Assembly: GCA_021372675.1 (NCBI GenBank)
Contig: JAJFTZ010000044.1
Coordinates: forward strand, 1-37,146
DNA from: Eubacteriales bacterium
Lineage (GTDB): Bacteria; Bacillota; Clostridia; Christensenellales; CAG-138
Direction of reading: 5' to 3'
DNA: 37,146 nucleotides
The notes beneath the pieces were generated by a model. The model had not been told where the DNA came from and searched no databases. It saw nothing but the letters and a program-made list of their open reading frames with translations. A program made the translations under genes and the position numbers. Each line of letters starts with the position of its first letter. The stretch's first letter is position 1. Shown here piece after piece: positions 1 to 10,435 of this stretch.

Positions 1-72
1 AGCCAGTTTGACCCGTGCATCGCGGCGCTTTTCGTCAACATGATGCGCGAAACGCCAAATGAGGAGACATAG
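1..72 (+). CDS. C-terminal end of a probable HD-GYP/HD-domain phosphohydrolase (partial)
   Basis: Only the last 23 codons are in the window; they end at TAG 70-72. The motif SQFDPCIAALFV resembles the end of HD-GYP domains, where a G-x-QFDP segment is followed by a hydrophobic helix. HD-GYP proteins hydrolyse cyclic di-GMP. The start and catalytic residues lie outside the window, so this rests on one short motif. The stop codon directly abuts the ATG of the next gene, whose ribosome binding site (GAGGAG) lies inside this coding end, so the two are probably co-transcribed. Confidence 0.45.
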   Translation, partial: SQFDPCIAALFVNMMRETPNEET

Positions 73-978
73 ATGGAGTATGAGATAAAATGCCTTGCCG
101 GGCTGGACAGAGAGGACTACGAGCAGGTATTGCGGCTTGAAAGGGAATGCGAGCGCGCCGACAAGATAGCGTTCAAGCTTGAACTCGATTATAAGAAAAA
201 CGCCTATGAGCACGCGCCGCGGGGGCAAAGCGGCGAGCTTAACGATTTTATCGCCTTTGCGGACGGCCAAGCCGTAGGCTATATCGGTCTATGCGATTTC
301 GGCGGGCCGGACGCTTTGCCCGAGGTAACGGGTATGGTGCATCCAAATTACAGGCGGCGCGGCATCTTCTCCGCGCTTCACGCGTATGCGAGCGGCGAGC
401 TTGCGCGGCGCGGCAGAAAAAACGCGCTTCTTTTGTGCGATAGGCGCTCCGCAAACGGCCACGCGTTTCTTGAACGGATCGGAAGCGCCTATAAATCCTG
501 CGAAGTCGAAATGTACCTCGATCAAAGCGCAACCCTGCGCGACGCGGACGAACCCCTCGGTATTTCGCTCCGTAAGGCCGTCAACGCGGACGCCGGGGAG
601 CTAAGGCGGATGGACGCCATTTTCTGGAACGAGCCGGAGCCGCCGGCGGAAGACGCGAAACGCCTCCCCGAGGAGGAGGAAAAACGTGGCGTAACGGCCT
701 ACCTCGCCCAAAAAGACGGCGCCATCGTCGGCAAAATCAACCTACAGCAAAGCGAGAGCGGCGTCTCGGGCATCTACGGCTTCGGCGTACTCAAGGAGCA
801 CCGAGGCAAGGGGTACGGCAGGGCGATCCTTCTGACGGCGTTAAAAAAGCTCAAGGAGGCGGGCGCGAAGGATGTCCTGCTGCAGGTCGTGCCCGAAAAC
901 GAACGGGCGCTGAACCTCTATAAATCCTGCGGCTTTCAGGAGACCTCCGTGATGGACTATTACGAATGGACGTTATAA
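73..978 (+). CDS. GNAT-family N-acetyltransferase with two tandem GNAT domains
   Basis: This 301-residue protein has two acetyltransferase folds in a row. The first (about residues 1-150) carries the acetyl-CoA loop HPNYRRRGIFSAL. The second (about 160-301) carries LKEHRGKGYGRAIL followed by the usual C-terminal N-x-x-A-x-x-L-Y-x-x-x-G-F segment (NERALNLYKSCGF). GNAT enzymes move acetyl groups from acetyl-CoA to amines, but the substrate cannot be read from sequence. The ATG at 73 follows GAGGAG and abuts the upstream stop. A glyoxalase-fold gene follows 17 bases later, in a likely small operon. Confidence 0.88.
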   Translation: MEYEIKCLAGLDREDYEQVLRLERECERADKIAFKLELDYKKNAYEHAPRGQSGELNDFIAFADGQAVGYIGLCDFGGPDALPEVTGMVHPNYRRRGIFSALHAYASGELARRGRKNALLLCDRRSANGHAFLERIGSAYKSCEVEMYLDQSATLRDADEPLGISLRKAVNADAGELRRMDAIFWNEPEPPAEDAKRLPEEEEKRGVTAYLAQKDGAIVGKINLQQSESGVSGIYGFGVLKEHRGKGYGRAILLTALKKLKEAGAKDVLLQVVPENERALNLYKSCGFQETSVMDYYEWTL

Positions 979-995
979 GGTAGGGGAGATAAGCT

Positions 996-1367
996 ATGAA
1001 ATTTCGCATGATCCATGAAAACTACAACGTATTCGATCTGGACGCTTCGCTCGCGTTCTATGAAAAGGCGCTGGGGCTTACCGAGAGGCGCAGAAAGGCC
1101 GCCCCGGACGGTTCATACCTGCTCGTATTCATCGGCAACGACGAGGCGGATTTTGAAATGGAGCTCACATGGCTTCGCGACCGGGAAAGCCGCTACGAGC
1201 TCGGCGACAACGAAATCCATCTCGCCTTTCGCGCCGACGATTTTGAGGCGGCGCACCGCCTGCACGCTGAGATGGGCTGCATCTGTTACGAAAACGAAAA
1301 GATGGGCCTTTATTTCATCGAGGATCCCGACGGCTACTGGCTGGAGATCCTGCCGCCCAAGCGCTGA
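996..1367 (+). CDS. VOC-superfamily protein, glyoxalase I-like (lactoylglutathione lyase family)
   Basis: This 123-residue protein has the paired beta-alpha-beta-beta-beta layout of the vicinal oxygen chelate fold. The four positions that bind metal in glyoxalase I all appear to be kept: H7, E56 (in FEMEL), H75 (in EIHLAF) and E117 (in GYWLEI). FYEKALGL and the C-terminal DPDGYWLE are typical of GloA-like proteins. Family members isomerise the hemithioacetal of methylglyoxal and a thiol, or act on other small metabolites. A metal-dependent lyase is likely, but whether glutathione is the thiol is unknown. The ATG at 996 follows GGGGAG. It sits between the GNAT gene and the MoxR operon. Confidence 0.85.
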   Translation: MKFRMIHENYNVFDLDASLAFYEKALGLTERRRKAAPDGSYLLVFIGNDEADFEMELTWLRDRESRYELGDNEIHLAFRADDFEAAHRLHAEMGCICYENEKMGLYFIEDPDGYWLEILPPKR

Positions 1368-1412
1368 ACAGCGTGGCTTTCGCCTTAAAAAACAAATCCG
1401 GGAGATGACCGC

Positions 1413-2363
1413 ATGGGTTCCGAAAAGGAAGTTTCCGACCTTGTTCTAAAAATCAAGGAAAACGTCGCGCGCGTCATGGTGGGGAAGGAGCAGGCCGCAG
1501 ATATGGCGCTGATCGCGCTCATCTGCGGCGGGCATATTCTGATCGAGGACGTGCCGGGCCTTGGCAAGACCACGCTCGTGGCCGCGCTCGCCAAAACGCT
1601 TGATTGCGCGTTTCGCCGCATCCAGTTTACGCCCGACGTGCTGCCCTCGGACGTTACGGGCTTTACGAGCATCAACTTAAAGACCGGCGAGCGCGAGGTG
1701 AATTTCGGCGCCGTGATGGCCCAAGTTGTGCTTGCGGATGAGATCAACCGCACGAGCCCCAAAACGCAATCGAGCCTTTTGGAGGTGATGCAGGAGGGGC
1801 AGGTAACCATCGACGGCGTAAGCTATCCCGTGCCGCAGCCGTTCATCGTGCTGGCAACGCAAAACCCCGTGGAGCTCATCGGCACCTATCCGCTGCCGGA
1901 GGCGCAGCTCGACCGGTTCCTTCTGAAAATTTCCCTCGGCTATCCGCAGCGCGAGGATGAGCTCGATATTTTAAAGCGCAACAAGGGTAAAAAGCCGCTC
2001 GACGAAATAAAAAGCGTGGCCGGCGCGGAGGATATCCTGTTCCTTCGCCGCAAACACGGCGAGGTGCTCTGCGCACAGCCGATTTTAGAATACATCGTCG
2101 CCATCGCGAACGCCACGCGCGCGAGTGAGAAGGTCTTGCTCGGTGCGAGCCCGCGCGGTTCGCTGGCGCTTATGAACGCTGCCATGGCGCACGCGATGCT
2201 TATGGGCCGCGCCTACACCTTGCCCGACGACGTACAGCGCATGGCGGAGCCCGTGCTCGCCCACAGGCTTGTTCTCCACGCGCAGGGCAGCCAAAGGAAA
2301 GAAACGCCGGAAACGATACTGAGCGGCATCCTTCGCTCCATCAAGGTGCCGGGCCTAGCATGA
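1413..2363 (+). CDS. MoxR-family AAA+ ATPase
   Basis: This 316-residue AAA+ ATPase has a Walker A motif GLGKTTL (K52), a Walker B motif VVLADEINR (D109, E110), and the MoxR-typical stretches QFTPDVLPSD and ATQNPVE. MoxR ATPases are thought to act as chaperones that assemble or activate partner complexes. The ATG at 1413 follows GGGAGA. Its 3' end overlaps the DUF58 gene by four bases (ATGA), indicating translational coupling. With the DUF58 and transglutaminase genes that follow, it forms the common MoxR / DUF58 / TgpA-type gene set. No promoter stands out in the 45 bases before it, so it may be read from upstream. Confidence 0.95.
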   Translation: MGSEKEVSDLVLKIKENVARVMVGKEQAADMALIALICGGHILIEDVPGLGKTTLVAALAKTLDCAFRRIQFTPDVLPSDVTGFTSINLKTGEREVNFGAVMAQVVLADEINRTSPKTQSSLLEVMQEGQVTIDGVSYPVPQPFIVLATQNPVELIGTYPLPEAQLDRFLLKISLGYPQREDELDILKRNKGKKPLDEIKSVAGAEDILFLRRKHGEVLCAQPILEYIVAIANATRASEKVLLGASPRGSLALMNAAMAHAMLMGRAYTLPDDVQRMAEPVLAHRLVLHAQGSQRKETPETILSGILRSIKVPGLA

Positions 2364-3523
2364 AGCCCACGCGCATCATATTTTACGCCGTAATGGGTAT
2401 ATGTCTGCTCGCGGGCCTATACACAGGGCTTCGCGTATATTATTTTATATTTTTCGCGCAGCTTTGCGCTATCGGCGCGATGCTCATCCTCAACCTTTGG
2501 ACGATCTATGCGTTCACCTACAAGCAGGAGCTCAACAAAAAGCGCTGCGTAAAGGGGGAGGACGCATTTTTGCATCTGGAGATCAAAAACGAGCGGCCCG
2601 TCCCGCTGTCGCTGATGGAAGTGCATCTGGATGTCGTATCCATGAAGGATAAAACGGATCTGATGTTCAGCCTCGCGCCTTTTTCCGGCAAGGAGTTCGA
2701 CCTGCGGCTGCCGCTCCCGTACAGGGGCGTTTACCGCGTCGGCATGACGACCATCAGGATCAGCGATATCTTCTCCCTCACAACGCTGCGCTTCGATATG
2801 CGCTGGCTCCATTATTACCGCATGGCGGAGCTTACTGTGCTCCCTAAGGCGGATATGGGGAGCGGTACAAACGCGAACCTCATCGACGCGAAGCTTTTCG
2901 GCAGCATGTACTTAAAGCACGCGGAGCAGGGCGACCATGTTTCGAGCGCCGGGCTTTACCGCAAGGGCGACCCGCTCAAGCGCATCCACTGGAAAAAATC
3001 CGCGCAGCAGGGAGCGCTCTACATCAAGCAGTACGAGCTGCCCGAGCGCGAGCGCGTGCTGCTTATTATCGACACCTCCCTTTTCAGGCTTTCGGGCGAG
3101 GAGGCGCTCGTCTACGCCGATACGCTTTGCGAGTGCGCGGCGGGCATAGCGCACCACAGCCTTTCGCGCGACCGCGTGGTGCAGCTTATCACGAGCGCCG
3201 CGCCCGGCTCCGTGGAGGAGTTCCTTCGCCTTTCGCAGCTCGAGGCGCTGCAAATGTTTCTTGCGGCGCTTCCCTTCCGCGGCAGCGAGGATGTTACCGT
3301 TGCGCTCCACCATGCGTGCGCCGCGGCTGGTACGGCGCGCGCGCTTTTCGTGCTGACGCGCGAGGCTTCGCCCGAGCTTAGCGCGGCGCTCGAGCGCGCG
3401 CTTACGGTGTTCCCCTCGATCACGCTGGTGCTCTGCGGCGGCGCGCGCATCGGCGGGCGCATCCACACGCTGTATGTGGAGCCCGGCTGCAATGCGGCGC
3501 AGGCATTGGAGGGGATCGGTTAA
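2360..3523 (+). CDS. DUF58 domain-containing membrane protein
   Basis: This 387-residue protein begins with two hydrophobic segments (about residues 5-22 and 28-52), then a beta-rich region. The DUF58 signature DPLKRIHWKKSAQQG is at about residues 205-220, with a vWA-like region around LLIIDTSLF. DUF58 proteins are regular partners of MoxR ATPases; their biochemical role is not settled. Its start overlaps the MoxR stop by four bases and its stop abuts the ATG of the transglutaminase gene, so the three genes are almost certainly one transcript. Confidence 0.93.
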   Translation: MKPTRIIFYAVMGICLLAGLYTGLRVYYFIFFAQLCAIGAMLILNLWTIYAFTYKQELNKKRCVKGEDAFLHLEIKNERPVPLSLMEVHLDVVSMKDKTDLMFSLAPFSGKEFDLRLPLPYRGVYRVGMTTIRISDIFSLTTLRFDMRWLHYYRMAELTVLPKADMGSGTNANLIDAKLFGSMYLKHAEQGDHVSSAGLYRKGDPLKRIHWKKSAQQGALYIKQYELPERERVLLIIDTSLFRLSGEEALVYADTLCECAAGIAHHSLSRDRVVQLITSAAPGSVEEFLRLSQLEALQMFLAALPFRGSEDVTVALHHACAAAGTARALFVLTREASPELSAALERALTVFPSITLVLCGGARIGGRIHTLYVEPGCNAAQALEGIG

Positions 3524-5791
3524 ATGAAGAGGAATTTCAAAGCCGCCGCGTATTTTACCGATATTCTCTGCGCGCTCCTTCTCGCCACGGTCGTGAACGC
3601 CGCCTTTTTTGCGCAGATCATGCTCGAGTCGTCCCTCGGCGTCTCCTTTTTGGCGACGGCGCTCGCGACGCTTTTTGTTTTTCTCCTCACGCGAAGATGG
3701 TGGGTGCTTCCGGCCGTTCTGCTCTTTAGCGCCGCAACCTTTGCGCTCGCCTCGGCTTTGCAGGATGATGGCGGCGCGTTCTCGAAAGCGGCCGATTTTC
3801 TTCATTGGTGCATCGGCGGCTTTTCCCCGGATGCGGCCGATATAAGCGAGGGCAAATTCTTTCTCGCAAGGCTTTTATTTGGCCTGCCCGCGGCGGCGCT
3901 CGCTTACTGGTATTACCGCAGATCGTTCGTTTTCGGCATTCTGCCGCCGGTTTTATTGTTACTGCTCTATTTTCTGTATAGAAAAGAGGGCGCCGACCAG
4001 CTTGTTACGGCGGCCTGTTTGTGCATGCCGGTGTTCCTCATTTCTCTCGCCAAGGCGACGGGGCGGCGCGTCGACGAGAACTTCAAGGAGGAGGATCGTC
4101 TTTTTTCGCGGCTCCTTCCCGTGTTTGCGCTCATGTTTGCGCCTCTTATCGTGCTGATGGCCTTATTTTTATCGCCTGTGGAGGACGGCGTATGGCGTGC
4201 CGAAGGCTTCGCCAACCTTGTGGATGATTTGCAGGACGCCGCGCAAGGAGGCGGCGCGCCGTATACGACGTTCGGCATGAAGCAGATAGGCTTCGCGCCG
4301 CTCAACGACAGGCTCGGCGGCGATATCGAGCTCGACGATACCATGGTAATGAAGGTGAATACGAATTTCCCCGTGCGCCTTGGCGGGGCCGTTTACAACG
4401 GCTACGACGGCAAAACATGGTACGATGCGGGCGAGGTGGGCTCGTACCGCTTCGAAAGCATGGTATGGGGCGCCAGGCGGCGCGAGGCCTTTTACCTCAA
4501 CTGCCCGTCCGGCGGGGAAGCGGAAAAGGCGCTTTTTGAAGAGATGACCGCGGAGGCCGAGATCACCGTGAACTACACGCAGCGGGGCAACACATTTTTT
4601 AGCGCCGGTCAGGTCAAGGCGCTAATAAACACCAGCAGCTTCGGCTCGGAGGTCTACTTCACCTCGCAGGGAGAGATCAATGTTTCGCGCTACCACAGGT
4701 CGCTGTACTATATGATGAAAACCACGGTGTTCAGGCGCGGCATGGAGGGGTTTGACGAAGACATGCTCGCCCTCGAGGCGCTTACGGCGGATAAAAGGGA
4801 CACGCAGTACGATGCGGTGTGCTCCTCCTATTCGGGGCTTCCCGAAACGCTTCCCGCCTCCGTGTACGAAACGGCCAAAAGCATCACAGAAGGCCTTTCG
4901 TCTCCTTATGAAAAGGCGAGGGCCATAGAGGCGTGGCTTAGGAAGAACTGCGCCTATACGCTCACGCCCGGAACGCCGCCCGAGGGCGTGGATTTTGTGG
5001 CGCATTTCCTCGACGCGCGCAAGGGTTATTGCGTCTATTTCGCGAGCGCGATGGCGGTGCTCGCGCGTTGTGAAGGGCTTCCCTCGCGCTTCGTCACGGG
5101 CTACGCGATCAAGCGCAACGAAACGCTGCCCAATTCGCCCAACTCCTACGTGGCCACAAACGCTACGGCGCATGCGTGGGCGGAGGTTTATTTTAAGGGG
5201 ATCGGCTGGGTCGTGTTCGACCCGTTGGATTGGAATTTCCAGGAGGCAGCGCCGTTCACGGTACCGCCGGAGCCCGAGTATACGCCGCGGCCCGTCGAGA
5301 CGCCCCCCGCGCAAGGGCCGGCGCGGGAGGAAACCGCCGTACACGCTCTCACGCCGCAGGAAAAGGCGGCGCTCATAACCGCGGCCGCGTTCCTGCTTTT
5401 GCTTGTCGCGTTTTTGCTGATCCGCGCGGCGTATCTGCTTTCCTCGGAAAAAACGGCGTATAAGAGGCTTTTTAAGCGGCATGGCGGCGATCTTTCGGAA
5501 ATGCTCGACGCCTGTTTTTCAAGGCTCGTCAAACAGGCGGGCTTCTTAGGCATATCCGTCAACACGGGCGATACCATCGAGACGTTTTCACGGCGCCTCG
5601 GCAGGCGCGCAGGGGGGAGGGCGCTCATCGAGGCGTGCGAAGCGGTTACGCTGCGGCATTACGCGCTGAGAACACCCACGGAGGAGGATGTAAAAAAGCT
5701 CTGCGCGCTCAACGCGCTTCTCGAAAAGCGCGTCAAGGCAGAGCTTGGCATTTTTCTGTACCTTTTCCGGCGCGTATTGACCGGAAAATAA
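3524..5791 (+). CDS. Membrane-anchored transglutaminase-like protein (TgpA family)
   Basis: This 755-residue membrane protein starts with a block of hydrophobic helices (about residues 10-215), then a large extracytoplasmic region with a transglutaminase-like core, one further helix (about 620-643) and a short C-terminal tail resembling DUF4129. The papain-like triad is intact: C503 in KGYCVYFAS, H550 in TAHAWAEV and D566 in VVFDPLD. A proline-rich linker separates the core from the last helix. Proteins of this layout sit beside MoxR and DUF58 genes in many bacteria and probably act on proteins or peptides at the cell surface. The substrate is unknown. It starts on the base after the DUF58 stop and converges with the minus-strand gene at 5835. 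Confidence 0.92.
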   Translation: MKRNFKAAAYFTDILCALLLATVVNAAFFAQIMLESSLGVSFLATALATLFVFLLTRRWWVLPAVLLFSAATFALASALQDDGGAFSKAADFLHWCIGGFSPDAADISEGKFFLARLLFGLPAAALAYWYYRRSFVFGILPPVLLLLLYFLYRKEGADQLVTAACLCMPVFLISLAKATGRRVDENFKEEDRLFSRLLPVFALMFAPLIVLMALFLSPVEDGVWRAEGFANLVDDLQDAAQGGGAPYTTFGMKQIGFAPLNDRLGGDIELDDTMVMKVNTNFPVRLGGAVYNGYDGKTWYDAGEVGSYRFESMVWGARRREAFYLNCPSGGEAEKALFEEMTAEAEITVNYTQRGNTFFSAGQVKALINTSSFGSEVYFTSQGEINVSRYHRSLYYMMKTTVFRRGMEGFDEDMLALEALTADKRDTQYDAVCSSYSGLPETLPASVYETAKSITEGLSSPYEKARAIEAWLRKNCAYTLTPGTPPEGVDFVAHFLDARKGYCVYFASAMAVLARCEGLPSRFVTGYAIKRNETLPNSPNSYVATNATAHAWAEVYFKGIGWVVFDPLDWNFQEAAPFTVPPEPEYTPRPVETPPAQGPAREETAVHALTPQEKAALITAAAFLLLLVAFLLIRAAYLLSSEKTAYKRLFKRHGGDLSEMLDACFSRLVKQAGFLGISVNTGDTIETFSRRLGRRAGGRALIEACEAVTLRHYALRTPTEEDVKKLCALNALLEKRVKAELGIFLYLFRRVLTGK

Positions 5792-5834
5792 GCAGAAATA
5801 TCGACAAAAACAGGGTTACGGCGGGCGAAACGGC

Positions 5835-6131
5835 TCAGTCGCGCCGCTTGGCGAGCTCCGCTATCTCGGAGAACTTTTCGATGATGTACGCGTAGTTTTT
5901 GCGAACGTGCGGCAGCGTGCAGGCGCTGCAATCCTTTATGCCGCTTCGCGTGTAGGTGAAATTGCCGCCGCAGCGCTCGCCGAGCGCGTAAAGGGGGCAA
6001 TAGCAGAAAAGGCAGTTGAAATTGTCCGGATCGTCGGTCTTGTGGCAGGGAAAAAATTCGCACGCCTTATGGCTGAAAAACGAGTAGTTGCAGTCCTCGG
6101 GCTTTTTGTTGAAAAGCGTCGTATCCTCCAT
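5835..6131 (-). CDS. Cysteine-rich small-domain protein
   Basis: This 98-residue protein carries ten cysteines in conserved-looking blocks: CNYSFF, CEFFPCHK, FNCLFCYCPLY, ERCGGNF and KDCSACTLPH. This matches the cysteine-rich small domain family (zf-like), small proteins presumed to bind a metal or an Fe-S cluster. Some relatives are encoded with or fused to cobalamin genes, but none are visible here. The start at 6131 is preceded by AAAGGAG on the minus strand. It is divergent from the XdhC-family gene. Function is not known; metal binding is an inference from the cysteine pattern. Confidence 0.85.
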   Translation of the reverse strand: MEDTTLFNKKPEDCNYSFFSHKACEFFPCHKTDDPDNFNCLFCYCPLYALGERCGGNFTYTRSGIKDCSACTLPHVRKNYAYIIEKFSEIAELAKRRD

Positions 6132-6200
6132 AAACGGCTCCTTTTTCTTTTAGCATACACCCCGCGCGCCGCGCGCCGCAAGCCGAAAATGCGGTGGGCA

Positions 6201-6229
6201 TTGAAAACGCGGCGGCCCCCGGATATTAT
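6201..6229 (+). promoter_or_regulatory. Sigma-A type promoter for the XdhC-family gene
   Basis: TTGAAA (6201-6206) and TATTAT (6224-6229) are 17 bases apart, a near-ideal vegetative promoter. Transcription would start near 6236, leaving a leader of about 36 bases with a GGAGG site before the ATG at 6272. This supports the 6272 start, because the longer open frame from 6194 would begin upstream of the promoter. Confidence 0.7.
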
Positions 6230-6271
6230 AAAACTATGGTATTTCTTGAAAAGAACGACGGAGGTTTTCCT

Positions 6272-7285
6272 ATGAAGGCTATTTTGGAAGCCATAAAGAG
6301 CGCGCTCGAGCGCGGGGAGGATACCGTACTCTGTATCGTCGTGGCAAGCTTTGGCTCCACGCCGCGCGGCAAGGGCGCGAAGATGGCCGTATTCGCGGAC
6401 GGTTCCGCTATGGGCACGGTGGGCGGCGGCGCGGTGGAATACCACAGCTTTCTCGCCGCCAAGGACGCGCTTCGCGAGAAGCGGAGTTTTTTGAAGGGGT
6501 TCGATCTTTCGTCCAACCAGGCGGCGGACATCGGCATGATATGCGGCGGCAAGGTGGAGGTATATTTCCAATACTTTTCCGCGCAGGACGCACGCGCGCG
6601 GGAGGCGCTCGACCACATAGTTTCCCTGTTTGGCCGATCGGCCGACGCGTGGCTTGTTATAAAGCTTTCGGAGGAAACGGAGCTCGGCGTTTACAAGGAA
6701 AATGAGGGGCTTCGCTTTCTCGATATCCCCGAAAGCAGCGTGCGGCCGCTTTTAAAAAACGGCGGCGTGCTGCACAGGGAAAAGCCCGCGCTCTACGTTG
6801 AGCCGCTTGTGCAATCAGGCTACGTATACGTGTTCGGAGGCGGCCACGTATCGCGGGAGCTTGTGCCGGTGCTCGAGCACGTGGGCTTTCGCCCTGTAGT
6901 TTACGATGACCGCGAGGCGTTCGCTACGCCGGAGTTTTTTCCCAAGGCGGAAAGGACGCTCACAGGCCCGTTTACGGAGATCGGCAGCCGCTTAAGCGTT
7001 ACGGCCAAGGATTATGTGGTGATTATGACGCGCGGCCATCAGGCGGATTATGAGGCGCTCGCCTACGCCATGCGCACGGACGCGAGCTACATCGGTATGA
7101 TCGGCAGCCGCGGCAAGATCGCCGCCGTTTACAAAAGAATCGTGGAAGCGGGCATACCCGAGGCGGAGCTTAGGCGCGTGCACGCGCCCATCGGGCTTTC
7201 CATCAAGGCCGAAACGCCCGCCGAGATCGCAATCAGCATCGCGGCGGAGCTTATTTTACACCGCGCGGAGCTTATGAAAATATAG
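6272..7285 (+). CDS. xdhC: XdhC/CoxI family protein (molybdenum hydroxylase maturation type)
   Basis: This 337-residue protein has the two-part XdhC layout: an N-terminal XdhC/CoxI domain with SFGSTPRGKGAKM and GTVGGGAVE, and a C-terminal Rossmann-like domain with YVFGGGHVS (about residues 186-194), YIGMIGSRGK and the motif RVHAPIGLSIKAETP. Family members bind molybdenum cofactor and help sulfurate and insert it into xanthine dehydrogenase-like enzymes. No molybdenum hydroxylase or cofactor gene is present in this window, so its client must lie elsewhere. I chose ATG 6272 over an upstream in-frame start at 6194 because GGAGG lies eight bases before it and a strong promoter lies between the two. 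A J-domain gene follows 12 bases later. Confidence 0.88.
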   Translation: MKAILEAIKSALERGEDTVLCIVVASFGSTPRGKGAKMAVFADGSAMGTVGGGAVEYHSFLAAKDALREKRSFLKGFDLSSNQAADIGMICGGKVEVYFQYFSAQDARAREALDHIVSLFGRSADAWLVIKLSEETELGVYKENEGLRFLDIPESSVRPLLKNGGVLHREKPALYVEPLVQSGYVYVFGGGHVSRELVPVLEHVGFRPVVYDDREAFATPEFFPKAERTLTGPFTEIGSRLSVTAKDYVVIMTRGHQADYEALAYAMRTDASYIGMIGSRGKIAAVYKRIVEAGIPEAELRRVHAPIGLSIKAETPAEIAISIAAELILHRAELMKI

Positions 7286-7297
7286 GGGGTACGGGCC

Positions 7298-7759
7298 TTG
7301 CTTTCCCTTCCCGGCCGTGCGGACGGCGTCGATGCCGTAAAGCACAGCGTAAGGAGCCTGAAAAAGCTCGAATGCAAAATTCGCTTCAACGCAGCCGCCG
7401 CGCCCGAGGGTAGGCGGCTCGTTTGGGACGAGTTTTTCGATCTGCGTTCCTTCGTTTCGAAGCGGGCGCGCTACCCGCTCGCCGTTTTGTGCGGCATGGA
7501 CAGGGAGAGCCTAAGGGGCGTCGCAGATGAGTTTTTCTTTTATGTGTATTACCGTTTCTATCGGGAAAACGGAATCGCACAGGCATCGTTGTTCGACCCC
7601 GAGCTTTTAGGGCGCTTTGGCCTGCCTCACGACGCGGACAAAGACGCCGTAAAGCGGAAATTTCGCGAGCTTGCCATGCGCTACCACCCGGATCACGGGG
7701 GTGAGGCGGGGAAGTTTATGGAAATGATGGAGATGTACCGCAAGATCATGGAAGAATAA
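7298..7759 (+). CDS. Short J-domain (DnaJ-like) protein with C-terminal J domain
   Basis: This 153-residue protein has its J domain at the C-terminus (about residues 105-153), with the HPD motif in MRYHPDHGG. The first 100 residues are a mostly helical, basic and aromatic region that I do not recognise. J domains stimulate the ATPase of DnaK-type chaperones; the N-terminal part would decide the client. The start is TTG at 7298, with AGGGGGT seven bases upstream. It is 12 bases after the xdhC stop, so it is probably in the same transcript, and it ends just before a bidirectional terminator. It lacks the G/F and zinc-finger parts of DnaJ. Confidence 0.82.
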   Translation: MLSLPGRADGVDAVKHSVRSLKKLECKIRFNAAAAPEGRRLVWDEFFDLRSFVSKRARYPLAVLCGMDRESLRGVADEFFFYVYYRFYRENGIAQASLFDPELLGRFGLPHDADKDAVKRKFRELAMRYHPDHGGEAGKFMEMMEMYRKIMEE

Positions 7760-7773
7760 AATCGGGAACCTGT

Positions 7774-7801
7774 AAAAACGGACGCCGCCGCGTCCGTTTT
7801 T
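7774..7801. terminator. Bidirectional intrinsic terminator
   Basis: A perfect 11-base-pair stem (AAAAACGGACG / CGTCCGTTTTT) closes a six-base loop. Because the stem begins with A5 and ends with T5, it gives a hairpin plus U-tract on both strands. It sits between the convergent J-domain gene and copA and should end both transcripts. Confidence 0.87.
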
Positions 7802-7816
7802 AGTTGCGATCTTAAT

Positions 7817-10279
<2,463 letters not shown>

Positions 10280-10304
10280 GGGGATACCTCCTTGCCTTAG
10301 CTTT

Positions 10305-10310
10305 ATTATA
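10305..10310 (-). promoter_or_regulatory. Candidate -10 element of copA
   Basis: On the minus strand this reads TATAAT, 26 bases before the copA ATG and upstream of its AAGGAGGT site. I see no good -35 hexamer at 16-18 bases and no clear CsoR or CopY operator, so an activator-type promoter or a weak -35 are both possible. Confidence 0.45.
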
Positions 10311-10356
10311 ACATGCGGTCGAGCCGTAAGGGAAATTCCTCGCACTCCTACCGTGA

Positions 10357-10386
10357 TGAAGTCACAATTTTCTTCGGCACATATTT
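10357..10386 (+). promoter_or_regulatory. Possible forespore-type (sigma-G-like) promoter of the germination operon
   Basis: TGAAGT (10357-10362) and CATATTT (10380-10386) are 17 bases apart. This loosely resembles the sigma-G pattern TGAATA / CATACTA and lies 50 bases before the first germination gene. Germination receptor operons are normally expressed in the forespore, which makes the position sensible, but the match is imperfect. Confidence 0.28.
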
Positions 10387-10435
10387 TCCCAAAAACGGAA
10401 AAACAATAAAGATAAATTTGGGGACGGAGGCAGCC

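Noticed and set aside
2912..3805. Minus-strand frame of 297 codons across DUF58 and the transglutaminase gene
   Set aside because: It is highly basic, low complexity, and antisense to two clear genes.
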